Assembly (NCBI RefSeq): GCF_001632365.1
Contig: NW_024468576.1
Location: 1 to 64,000, forward strand
Reading direction: 5' to 3'
Source of the DNA: Laetiporus sulphureus 93-53
Taxonomy: Eukaryota; Basidiomycota; Agaricomycetes; Polyporales; Laetiporaceae
Length of the DNA stretch: 64,000 nucleotides
The notes beneath the pieces were generated by a model. That model had not been told where the DNA came from, searched no databases, and saw only the letters and a list, made by a program, of their open reading frames with translations. The position numbers and the translations under genes were made by a program. Shown in pieces: positions 21,603 to 32,391 of the stretch (position 1 is the stretch's first letter; each line of letters starts with the position of its first letter).

Positions 21603-22616
21603 ATGTCGATCTATCCGCCGCAGAAGTGTAATTTCGGGTCCAACCGCCTCTACAACGTCCCCTTCCTCAAAGACGATGGATCCTGGTCTCGTACCCAAAC
21701 CTCTTTCCGATAGAAAAGAGGTCTGGGGCAGTTCGATAGGGACACGGGCCCCCCCTTCCGCTAAGCGCCCTCTAAGCGCCCAATTGTAACGGTCACAACG
21801 TGCTTCTTGTGCCTTGCCCAGATTCGCTTTCCAGATCAGACGTCAAGATGGTACTAGATATTTGCGGACTCTAGCCACTTGTCGATGGCTCAGAAAAGGA
21901 CCCCGGCGAATCAGACCCATTACGGTCGGACTGGGTGCAACGCAACAAGGAGGCTCACGTTCAGATCACTCTCACGTTGAAGATGAGCCTCTCAATGGAG
22001 TGCTCTACATCATCACCGCCTAGGAGGCCTGGAACAAGCTTCATGAGTGCTACGAGGGCGAGGGTAAATAAACAATGGCTTACCTGATCGCTGACTTTTC
22101 CACGGCACACTATCCGACGAAGCGCCTCTCGAGCGCAGCTCAATGCGATGCGCCAGAAGGTGTACATCCTGTCATCATCGGGTCAGCTTCTTCAAGATTC
22201 GTTGGTCGCAGTTGCTATGGTCATCTCGCTTCCCCTTTCATACTCCGTACTTTGCACGACTTTGATATCGTCGCAAGACAGGCTCTCGACGACACCATCT
22301 TCAACCAGGTCCTGATTGACTCGAGAAATCTCTTCAGGAACCTAACACACAAGTCGCGCTGCTCGCGAAGGCTGGCAAGATGAAGTCAAAGTCCAAAAAC
22401 AAGAATGACGCGAAGAAGAATGTCAGATGCACGTACGCTGCCGCGGCGTGCAAGAAGAAGAGGAATATGGAAGACAAGTGCCGCAAAAAGAAGGCGGATC
22501 TCGCGGCGAAGGCAGACAAGGACAAGGCAGGCCTTGACCGAACCGCCAAGGTCGCGACAGCCACGCGTCCATCGACAAGTCTATACAGCTTACAGCATTC
22601 CAGGAAAGCACAATGA
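21603..22616 (+). pseudogene. Copia-type Gag relic
   Basis: A decayed Gag of the Ty1/Copia type lies just outside the Plavaka right end. The fragment at about 21,955-22,100 reads as the UBN2/gag core (L-N-G-V-L-Y-I-I-T-A and Y-E-G-E-G-K, then A-Y-L-I-A-D-F). Frame changes follow. The end at 22,320-22,615 is a Lys-rich tail with a degenerate CCHC knuckle (C-T-Y-A-A-A-C-K-K-K-R then C), in which the usual Gly-His is altered. ATG 21603 is a plausible old start. No LTRs or pol were seen nearby. Confidence 0.6.
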
Positions 22617-23244
22617 GAGCACATAACGATATGTTTGTGGCACAACCGAACTGTAGTTTGGACGAGGGATCGCGATGGAAATCTCCCAGTGACCGACGGC
22701 GGCAAAGCATAGCAGAAATGGCAAGCATGTTCGCCTCCATGCATATACGCCCCAAGATCTCGCGCATTCGCGTGGAGCAAACAAACCTACGGATGACAGA
22801 GTACTTATCAGAACTTCGCTTCGCTAAACTGCTTCAGGAAAATTCATACGTATATATGCACTTATTACTCGGCAGCCATCTGAATTAAGGCATTTGCGCG
22901 GTTCAACCACTGGTACACGCGCTCGCGCTAAAAGCCGGGTTGGCCACTTTGAATCCTGAAGCCGTGTTGTCTATCACTCGGAATAATAGATAGTCTACCC
23001 TGAGTCCCTTGGTATGATTGAACAGCTGCAGATATCAGAGGGTCCTCCTGGGCCCTGGCAGATCTATCTCAACGGCGGTAGCTAGATCACTGAACAATTC
23101 AATGCAAATTCAATGGCAAGAAATGTCACGATCACGTGCATGGGCAGGAGCCGTCGCGCTTTCGCCACCGTCAACGTTCCTCCGCTCACCATCGCTCAGG
23201 CCTATCCACCGAGAAGAGGGCCTCTGACTACTGGATTGCTCCTC
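22617..23244. other. Intergenic, upstream of the INCENP gene
   Basis: No gene supported. Short open frames are unspliced and unlike anything I recognise. The last part must hold the promoter of the INCENP homologue, but no clear TATA box stands out. Confidence 0.4.
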
Positions 23245-26200
23245 ATGGAGACTCCTCACTCTGGTGAAGATGGGGTGCTAGCATGGTGCAACAGCATTCG
23301 CCTCAGTATGGCACAGGATCGCGGAAGGCAGTTTCTCGGCGAGCAGGTACAGAATACCGTGGAGTATCTCGACAGCTACTTGGACAATGTTCGATCTGGG
23401 TCGAAGATTGAGTGAGTTCTTCACTTGTTTTGTCTATCTGTTGCATGACAAGTCTTGCAGAAGTGTTGCGGACCTACTCAAGACGCCGGGGAGGAAGAGG
23501 ACTGCTCCTTCCAAGGTGCGAGTAGGAACAACTGGCACGATGAAGATGAAGCCAATGTTAGGGGTGGATGTCAAGGTACGCGAGACATCTCCATCGTAGA
23601 CTTCTAGGCAGACCGTGTGGTAGCAGGAGAATGGGCCTGAACAAGAGAAACAACCCTCGATTAACGGCTTCCACCGGGCGTTGCTCCAAGCAAAGGCAGA
23701 GGAAGATGATCCCGTCGAAGTATTTGATGACCTCAAACTCTCAGGAACCACGCAGATTGCAAAGCTGCTGAACATGTCTGCGCCGAAACGCAGCTTTGAT
23801 TCTCTCGATCCAGTAGCACCAATGTCTACTTCGCTGTCAAATCCCTCGATTACTAGTCCTTCAGATCAAGGACTGATTTCTTCTACCATCTCAGCCTACG
23901 CATTGCACTCCGACGCCATTAACAAGGAGTTATCGGTGATCGCAGAGGATGACGAGTCCGCCGAGCGCAGTCGCGCATCTCTACCCGCCCCGATATCTCG
24001 TCCTCACGATTCACCACCGGAACAAGACACACACCACGACGAAGATGACGCGGCAGATATGGATCTTGACGAGGTGGTGCGCAGCGACATCACCATCACC
24101 TCCTCACACACCTTTAACTCCATACCGCTCGATTCTCCCCGCGGTCCGTCCACACTTCGACCCTCCACGTCTGCGCCGCCAAATTATCTCTTGGAAGATT
24201 ATTACACGGAGCCTCTACCGCGCGTCGATCGCGAGCCGCTCCCACAAGACGAGACGCATGCTTTTACCGCACCGCTTCCCACCATTCTACGACCTGCAAA
24301 GGATCAGCACGCCAACGAGCTCGCCGCTCCCGCTCGAGACGGTCTGCCTACGGCTCATTCTGCACCAGTACTGTCACGCAAGCCAAGCCTCTCACAAATC
24401 GGTTTGCCTGCGCCGTTGCCGCCGCACAAGTCGACTCGGCTCACGCACGAATCATCGACGAGTGCTGCGCTTGGGCCAATGCCCTCAATTGGCAGCAAGC
24501 GCGGCTCGTGGCTCGTCAGGGCACGGGAGGTGAAAGCGGCAGAGATGACGGGGAAGCGGATGAGCAACGCGCTTGGATCGGGATCGGGCGCTGACGTTGC
24601 TCGGCCGTTCGCAATCGGCACAAAGAGGAAGAGTGGGGAGATGCTTAGTGCCGGTACGTCGGATGGGCCATCAACGGCCTCTGGTGCGGAAGCAGGACCA
24701 AGCAGTCGGGCTACAGAGGACGACGAGAGGCTGCAGAAAGTGGCCAAGGTTGCCAAAGACGATGGCGATAGCTTCTTGCACAAGCAGAAGGTAACAAGTA
24801 TGATGTCTGAAGGCCATCCGACACTACAGAAGGCAGCCTCAGCACCTACGGAAGAACCTCACCCATCCCCGCGACCGACCCGCGCGCCGTCCACCCCTCC
24901 CCGACAGTCCCCCCTCATCTTTGCTCACAAGCCTTCAGAAGACTTCACCGTCCCGCTGCGTGCCTCAGACGATGACGACGAAGTGCTGCACCAGCTCCGC
25001 CGCAAAGTGGAAGGCCTTGGCGCCCGCTCTGGCAAGAGCATGGGCAAGTCTCTGGGCGGCAATGCAGCTGCGGCGCTCGCACAGGCCCGCGCGGACGCAG
25101 AAGCGCGCGTCGCTGAGAGGAACAAAGTCAAGGGTAGCGATGATGATGCGGAGGAGCCGTCGACGCCGAACGAGCTAAATGCTCCTCAAGAAGCTGCAGC
25201 GCCTGCTCCGGTTATTGTCGAGGCGCCTTCGGCTCCATCGAACGGATCGCGCTCGGAGGATAATGACAGAAGCCTGAGTGTGTCTGCTTTGACGACCTCG
25301 AAGGAGAAGGAAAAGAAGACTACCTTGGAGAACGCGACTGCACCACCATCAACGGCTCCTCCTGTGGACTCAACGAAGCCTGTTGCAGCACAACCAGCAA
25401 ATGCAAGTACGTCCACGACGCCGCCCAGCACACCCCCGCATATCTCTGTCCCCGTGGCACATCAGGCCCCACCTCCAGTGTTCAGCAAGCCGCCGATCGT
25501 CTTCACTGCTCCTTCCGCGGCATCGTCGAAGCCTCCGCACCCACGCACAGCCACAAATGCTGGTCCAGCCAGCGAGTTCTCCTTCAAGCCACCTACGGCG
25601 CATCCTTTCTTCCTGCCGCCCCCGAAGGTAGGCAGTGGGCCCGCCCCTTCCAAGCAATTGGAACATGAACCGCCCGCGCTCTCGGCACAGTCCAGCAAGG
25701 CAAGTGTGCTCTCCGACGCGATCTTCGACAAGGCAGACAACATCCCCGCGTGGATGCCCGCGACGCAGGACACCGAGTACTCCACAGCGCTGACGCACCT
25801 TAATGACCTCGAGGACGACGACAGCTGGCGTATTGACGAGCAGCTTGCGCCGAACGAAGTGTGGACGCCGTTCACGTTCCCGCCCGGGGACAAGGATGAC
25901 ACGTGGAGCACGATGACGACAAAAAGCACTAGCCAGAAGGGCGGTGACACGGGTCCAGTCACGCAGAATTTCACCAGGACGTTCCTCTTCAAGGACGAGG
26001 GTGTGCAGGAGGGCAGTGGTCCGAGTAAGCAGCATGTCGAGCCCATGACGGCGCCTCCCGTTCCTGTCGACACTGGTGCGAGACCTGTGCGGGAGGAGAA
26101 AGACACAGCCGTTGCCGATGTAGCTATGGAGGCCGATCCGTTTGACATTGAAGGTGCTGAAGAGGCTGACAGTGAGCCGAAGGAAGACATCCCGGCTAGC

Positions 26201-27581
26201 CAGCCAATCGCTGGCCCCACTAAGGTGAGATGGCAGTGTTTCATCGTTTTCACTCTCATGATATTCATTCCTATGCGCATAGCCCAAAGCTGTTCCGAAC
26301 AGGCCTCGGAGCCAGAGTCAACAATCACTCGCATCGACGGCATCGTCGTCTCAGACACAGCTGGGCTTCTTTGGTCACGCATCGAAGCTGGTCAGCAGTG
26401 TGCTGGGCGGTAGCAAGAAGGGCAAAGCGGAGCCGCTCAAGAGTCTTCAGCTCGCCGCACAGGCCGCCAAGAAGGTCCGTGGTTACATGTAAACACTGGA
26501 AATGCTGATTTATTTATGCGTTCTGTATACAGCAACAAGAGGAAGACGATAAGAAGGCTACAAGGTTAAAGGAAATGGAGACTCGCCGTCTGCAGGTGCA
26601 GCAGAAAAAGGCAGAGGAAGATAAAGCACGGGCCTTAGAGGAAGAAAGGCGATTCAAGGAGGAAACAGAGAGACGCAAGAGGGAACGTGAAGAGCACACT
26701 GAAAAGCGGCCCCTCAAAGGCTTCATCAGAAAGGTTAGGTTAACGATGTAAGAAATGAAGGTGCTGAGCGCTGACAAAGCGCGTTGCCTTTGCAGGGTGA
26801 TGAAGACAACACGAAGAAACGCAAATTTGTCGCCGACAATGAGAAGAAGCCTGAGGCCAAGAAGCCACCGTCGAAAGATAAGAAGGATGCCATTCCGTTA
26901 CCACGCGTTGTTGCGAAGCCTGGGACCAGCAGTGCCCCAGGTTCAGCGATGAAGATAGGACCTCCGCCGAAATCGGCGTTGAAGCAGCCTAGTGCCCCAG
27001 TGAAACACACAGGAGGCACTGCGGCGGCTACCTCCTCAAAGCAAGACGGCCCGCACAAGGCGGCTCCTGCCACTGATGCTAAAATTTTAAAGACGATCAA
27101 ATCAACTCCGTCATCCAGCAGTCTTAAGCAACCCTCGGCGACGACCTCGACAGCGAAGGCCAAGGTCAGAGCGCCGAACAAAGATGAGGATGAGCGGCAG
27201 CCCACACAGAGCCAGGCGTCCAACCGTGCAAAGGCTCCGATGCAGACCCCACAGCGTCCCCCGCCGCCCGTTGCGAGCGAGAGTATCGAGCTGCCGGACA
27301 TCAACAGCGAGTACTCAGACTCGGAAGACGAAGACCGCCCGCGGTCGTTCGAGCGACCCGAGTGGGCGCAGTCACCCGAGCTGCGCCAGGCACTCCAACA
27401 GCAAAGCACGATGAACCCGGATGACATCTTCGGAGCCATTGAACCACTACGCATGGAGGACATTTTCCGCACACGCCAGAGCCGCTTCAGAGCGCGCACG
27501 AGCTCGGCGAACTGGACTGGCACGGACCAGCTCACGCAGGAAGAGGAGCGCGATTATGCGCGCAGGATGGGATTCAGGTAG
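23245..27581 (+). CDS. INCENP: Inner centromere protein (INCENP/Sli15) homologue
   Basis: INCENP is the scaffold of the chromosomal passenger complex; it anchors and activates Aurora B at centromeres and the spindle midzone. Six exons: 23245-23411, 23461-23575, 23627-26224, 26283-26474, 26533-26733 and 26796-27581, together 1352 residues with all phases consistent. The N-terminus has the helical W-C-N-S-I-R-L-S-M-A...Y-L-D-S-Y-L-D segment expected to bind survivin/borealin-type partners, then L-L-K-T-P-G-R-K. The middle is a long Ser/Pro/Ala-rich disordered region in one 2.6 kb exon. Exon 5 is a Glu/Lys/Arg-rich single-helix or coiled-coil stretch. The C-terminus is a complete IN-box: I-E-L-P-D-I-N-S-E-Y-S-D-S, F-E-R-P-E-W-A-Q-S-P-E-L and R-A-R-T-S-S-A-N-W-T-G-T-D, the Aurora-activating T-S-S region. 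Confidence 0.92.
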
Positions 27582-27695
27582 GCGGGGCTCGCGAAGGTAT
27601 AGTCTCGTTTTCTATCTACAATATAAGGCATAGAATCCAGGCGAAAAGTACCTACATAGCAGTCATGATAGTCATACTATGCGTGGACGGACAAT

Positions 27696-28560
27696 TTAGC
27701 CACTTGCTTTCGCCCTTTTCATCTCTCTGTACATCCTCACAGCCCGCACTCGTTCCTCCTCTAGCATAGCCCTCTGCGCCATAGACAGCGCTCCCTGTCG
27801 TAATGTGGTCCCACTATCCACCCCGGGTTGGTTGGCTGGACGCGCCTTCGCTCCCCGCGGTAGCTTCTTGATCTCCGGCGGTGCCTGGACGATATCGTTC
27901 AGTCGCTTCGGAGCAGCAGTGGACAGACGCTCGAAGTCTTTCAGCTTCTGTTGCTTCTCAACGACTGGTGCGCTAGGCTTTGACGGAGAGTCCGCTTGCG
28001 CAAGGGAGGCATCAGGCTTTGCGGCTTTACCCTTCGCGTTGGATCTGCTTTGAGACTTCGACATTTCTTCTTCCTTCTTCGTCTTCCGTACGATGGTAGA
28101 CGACTGCTTCACGGCAGTACGCACCGCCGAGCGCATGGAATCCTCCACTCGTCTACGACGGTCAGCAGAAGACCAGTTCGAGGCCTTCTGGAAACGCACC
28201 GGTTGAAATGTGCTATGGATTCTCCAGGCATAATCTTCATCTCCTCCTTCACAGCAGCATGCGAGCCCTTGCGCTTTGTCTTCTTCCGCGGAGCACCTCC
28301 GTGCAGGTCGTCTTTCTCCTCCTGCTCGCGTTTCCGCTTCTGTCTGTACTCTTCTTGTATCTTTGCCGCATTCAATACTCGAGCAGCTCCTTTGGGTATG
28401 TCCTCATTGTCTATAGCATGCTTTCCTGCTGGGGGCAAGTTCAGCCCACTACCAGGCTTCACAGGATCAGATAAGTTGCAAGACAGGCGCGTTGGAAGAC
28501 AACGTACGATTGCGCGCGTTTCTTCTCCCTCTCGGAGTATTTTGCCCGCTTATGCGGCAT
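27696..28560 (-). CDS. Small basic protein, CCDC137/UPF0653-like
   Basis: Three exons (28560-28508, 28448-28200, 28152-27696) give 252 residues; the 59- and 47-bp introns both restore the frame. The protein starts M-P-H-K-R-A-K-Y-S and is rich in Lys, Arg and Glu. A central stretch reads I-M-P-G-E-S-I-A-H-F-N-R-R-V-E-D, with R-S-A-V and T-K-K-E-E-E further on. I associate this pattern with fungal CCDC137/UPF0653 proteins, thought to be nucleolar, but that assignment is from memory of the pattern. It ends tail to tail with the INCENP gene (115 bp between stops). Confidence 0.65.
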
Positions 28561-29263
28561 GAGTTCGAAAGAGCGATTGAAAGAACAGGTGGAACGGAGT
28601 ATGGAACACAACTTGCGGGAGGGCTACATTGCAATCCAGCAAAGAGGACAATATCTAGAATTCATTAAAATGGTTCTCACGCCACCACTACGCATTGGCA
28701 TTGCAGAGGCCATAACCTCCGTCGCGACTTGGCGAGATGACATCCCCCTCCAAAATATCGCTGATTCGACCAAAATGAGTCTATCTACACTGCATTACTA
28801 TGTGGCGCAAGCGCATTCTGGTATTGATTACCATGACGGAATATAACGGCAGACTCAACGCAATCAGCCACTTTGATGCAAAATATACACACTTCGAACT
28901 GTTTGGTTTGCTAGAATCCGACCTCCCGTCTTTCTTATGGACAGGCGATCAGCATGTCCAGCTATAGGTTGATAGCGGGTGTCCTTCCATTGTGACATTC
29001 TCGACGACAGCGGAAGACCAATCAGCACCACCACCACATGAGTGGGATCGCTGGATGTCAGAACCTGCAGGCTGTGCGATACGCACTGGTATGTCGCGAC
29101 GTGTCTGAAGTAGACATGCAGGAAGAAATTTGATGATGAAGATATATGCGATCCATAGCTACATGTGCATGGTGATACAATTCTGGGAGGGACGATTAGC
29201 GGTGATGAACGCATATACTGAGTAAAAAGATATAGACAACTCACCTACGACATATTCTAGCGA
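28561..29263. other. Intergenic between CCDC137-like and SNF8 genes
   Basis: A 95-codon frame on the plus strand starts inside the ATG of the CCDC137-like gene (28559-28846) but has no recognisable domain. The rest is probably the 3' region of SNF8. No gene supported. Confidence 0.4.
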
Positions 29264-30019
29264 TCATTCGTCCCAATGCATCGCTGATGGTACCCAGTAG
29301 GCAACCCCATCGACTTCATCTTGCTCATCGAGCCAGCAGAGACCATCACGGAGCAGCATATTGTCTAATGCAGTCCGAGCACGCTCCACTGTCCAGCCTT
29401 TACGCTTGACCAGGAGCTCATCCGACACCCGCCCACCTTCTTCCTGAGCAACGGCCAGCACGACCGCCTGGTCAGCATCCAGCTGCTTCGGCACGCTCCG
29501 CACCATCTTCTTCCCCCCTCCGACATCGATGACCTCGTACCCCGCGCCAAGGGGCTTCAGCGTCTTGATGCTCCTTACGATGTCCTCCTCCGTAATCTCG
29601 CCGCCGCTCACGCCGCGCAGCTTGCTCACGAGGCGCACAAGCTCGCCCATCTCGATGAGCCCGCCGTTACGTTCGCGAGTGCTCACGCACACGTCCACGA
29701 TCTGCACGCCGAGCTCGTACTGCCAGTCGCCGAGGTTGAGCATCTCCGCCCACCAGCCGCCCTTGCGTGGGCCCGCGAGCGGGTCGACGCCGATCGACGT
29801 GCACATGCGCTGGAAGGCATGTCGGAATTGCGGGTCGTTCCTTATGGAGTCGCGGTGCGAGGTAGCGTAGTGGGAGAGCGAACTGCGAAATTGGGCAAGC
29901 TGCGCATGAAGGAGGTCGACTTGTCCCTGTGAGATCTCCGTCGATAGTTCAGCGAAAGAGCGTTCGTGTTGCTTCTGCCGCTCAAAGGCGGCCAGCCCGA
30001 CTCCTCCTAAACGGTGCAT
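29264..30019 (-). CDS. SNF8: ESCRT-II subunit SNF8/VPS22 (EAP30)
   Basis: SNF8 pairs with VPS36 and VPS25 in ESCRT-II, which sorts ubiquitinated cargo into multivesicular endosomes. A single exon of 251 residues begins at ATG 30019, close to the usual family length. The family start is clear (M-H-R-L-G-G-V-G-L-A-A-F). A helical segment follows with F-A-E-L-S-T-E-I-S and R-H-A-F-Q-R-M-C-T-S-I-G-V-D-P-L-A. Then come the two winged-helix domains (Y-E-L-G-V-Q-I-V-D-V-C, and later V-E-R-A-R-T-A-L-D-N-M-L). No intron is needed. Confidence 0.93.
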   Translation of the reverse strand: MHRLGGVGLAAFERQKQHERSFAELSTEISQGQVDLLHAQLAQFRSSLSHYATSHRDSIRNDPQFRHAFQRMCTSIGVDPLAGPRKGGWWAEMLNLGDWQYELGVQIVDVCVSTRERNGGLIEMGELVRLVSKLRGVSGGEITEEDIVRSIKTLKPLGAGYEVIDVGGGKKMVRSVPKQLDADQAVVLAVAQEEGGRVSDELLVKRKGWTVERARTALDNMLLRDGLCWLDEQDEVDGVAYWVPSAMHWDE

Positions 30020-30722
30020 AGTGAACGCCTGAACACGCGATGAGCAACGCGTCTCATGACCAGGCCGAATAGACCGACAGGAAGAGCTAAAGGCAGCCGA
30101 AGACGATGTGCAGATCGCGGTCCGCGGTCGAGCGACGTTCGTGGTGGCGGTTGATCAAGGATGGTTGCCCGAAATGGAAATAATTATTGGGCCACAATTT
30201 CCTCAAGCTAGCGACAGTTGCAACGTTGAATCGGACTGCACGTCTTACTTGGCCTCGCACGGAGAACGCTTGAACATTAGTTTAGAGATATGACTCCTGC
30301 TCATTGATGTTCCGCACTGCAAAAGTTGTGGACTTGTGTACTTTGATTGTCGTCCCGACTATCAGTTCGAACAAGCGACAAAAATTGTCCATGGATATCT
30401 CGTGTCTCCTAGGTATCAAAACTGGCTACATGATGCTGTCTGTGACGACAGTACTCTAGTGTGAAGCGTTGCGAATGGGGATCATGCAGGAATGAGTGAT
30501 CGTCATAGACGGCAAACTAACCTCATGCGGTAAAGGTGGACGATGATCTCAAGCAAAACTGGACGCCGACAATTCTCACCGACCCAAACCGTAATCAATT
30601 TTCACTTCGTGCGACAGCTAAAATTCACATAACCGATCAGCCACCAGGCAGCGTCACGCGCATGAGAACACACTGACCGCTGCTTCCAATTACGCCACAA
30701 GGGTAATCGCCAGCTGCGGAGC
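30020..30722. other. Intergenic, nothing recognised
   Basis: This stretch holds the upstream region of SNF8 and the downstream region of the Ser/Pro-rich gene. No gene, repeat or RNA was recognised. Confidence 0.4.
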
Positions 30723-32391
30723 CTACCGGTGAGGAACGCCCATGCTTGCTTGCAGGTGAGCTTCGCTAACGGTGTGTCTCCGGGACATCCTCTTACCCAT
30801 GCCCCCCCTCGACTCCGTGCTCACCAAAGAGCCCGGCAGCTTCGGGATGCTGAAGATTCGCTGGAAGAAAGGCCGTTTGGACCCTGAATGTGCGGACTGC
30901 GGAGAATGGGCCGATTTGGTCGTCGACGTCGCTGTGTAGATAGAAGCCGCATGAGGCACCTGAGTCAGAAGAACGTGTGAGCGCGTGCACATATCAAATG
31001 GGCGAGCCCTTTGCCGACCGTGGGCTCGCAGCACATCATGGGACCAGGACACTCACGACGATTTTGACTTTCTGGCCTGGAGTCGGCAAAACGTAGTATG
31101 TGCTTCCTGAGGTGCGACTCCCGCGCTCGCTTTCATCGTCGCTGGGTGACGAGTCGCGCGATGGCCGTGAGCGCGGACGCGGATCTGCGGGCACGTACAT
31201 GACGCTCGTCGCAGGGGTGCGAGCGTCACGGCTCGCGCTACGGCCGCTGCTGTAGCTTCTGCCGTATGGAACTAGCGCGGGCTCCTCGGCGATAGTCGGG
31301 GAAGAGTGCATGGAATGGTAAGGGGTGCTGCCATACCGAGGCCGGTGAGATAGCTGGGGAACAGGTGCAGAATGACTGTATGCAATTGTAGGCGCCTCAC
31401 GAGAGCGAGGGGCCTGGGTGGCCGACGGAGAGTACACGATCGCAGGAGGGCTGTAGTGCGACTTGGAATGCTTCGATGAAGGGGCATAGACAATTGCTGG
31501 CGGGTGGTATGCATAGGGCAACTGAGATTGTGCTGTTGCAGAGCGTGCGCTAGAGACATAGGAGGTTGGCGGGGCATGTGGGTGGGAGGGAGAACGCGAG
31601 TGAGAATAGACCATCGGTGGCAGACCAACCGGGAGAGGGACCCGTGTCTGGTCGAAAGCGCGCATTGGCGATGGCGCAACCACATCTTGCTGGGAGCCAT
31701 TGTAAGACGGCGAATGCGACGCCCGTTCGGCCGCATTCGGAATTTGCTGTGGCAGAGGAGGGAGTTCGCCTTGCAGCGACAAAGACCCTGGTGCACCTAA
31801 TGGAGATTGCGAATGCGATCTAGAGTCAGATGGGGAGTTATGAGACGGGCTTTGCGCTGCCTGTGAGCCTTCGCGAGTGGGCTGCTGGGCCTCGCTCTCC
31901 TGACGGGACGGGAGAATTATAATATTTTCTGGAGAGTGAGGAGGCGTATAGGGATCCTCTACTGGCGGCGAATTGGTAGGGTGACTCGGGTCGTACGAAA
32001 CGGATTGCGTGAAGGGTACCTGGGTCTTGGACGTTTTGCTCTGGCGGTCCTGCACATGCGATCCCGATTTCGAACGCCTATGTGTGGCAACATGCGTCTT
32101 TGATCCTGTCCGCGAGTGAGAGCCCCCGTAATCCGTAGATATGGGTATATCTGGCTTGCCGCCCCCGTAGTGTAAGACCATCCGTGGTGGCAGCGAATGG
32201 CTGCTTTCGTTGTCAGAATCCGGGCCATAGCTAGGCGCGTCCGAGTCATCGAGGATAGACGGTGGATGCGACGGTGAAAGGAACTCTGCACTCGCACCGT
32301 TTGGCAAGTGTGCATTGACCCATCGAGCGGTGCGTTCCTGGGCAGTCAGGTACTCCCGAACAGCGTCTGAGGAAGTGGTGTATTCGGTCAT
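30723..32391 (-). CDS. Ser/Pro/His-rich protein of unknown function
   Basis: Two exons (32391-31057 and 30959-30723) give about 523 residues. The ATG at 32391 is chosen because the upstream in-frame codon is GTG. Residues 1-30 form a short conserved-looking start (M-T-E-Y-T-T-S-S-D-A-V-R-E-Y-L). The bulk is disordered and rich in Ser, Pro, His and Tyr, with four loose copies of a P-P-x-I-V-Y-x-x-S unit between about residues 265 and 350. The end is structured or basic: G-S-T-Y-Y-V-L-P-T-P-G-Q-K-V-K-I-V crosses the intron, followed by K-R-P-F-F-Q-R-I-F-S-I-P-K. I do not recognise a family; a regulatory or scaffolding role is only a guess. Confidence 0.6.

Noticed and set aside
25370..26382. 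Two ~305-codon minus-strand frames
   Set aside because: They lie opposite the long INCENP exon; high GC and codon bias on one strand often leave the reverse strand open. No family features.
28559..28846. 95-codon plus-strand frame starting at the ATG of the CCDC137-like gene
   Set aside because: It overlaps the start of a better-supported gene, has no domain and no splice extension; coding potential is not convincing.
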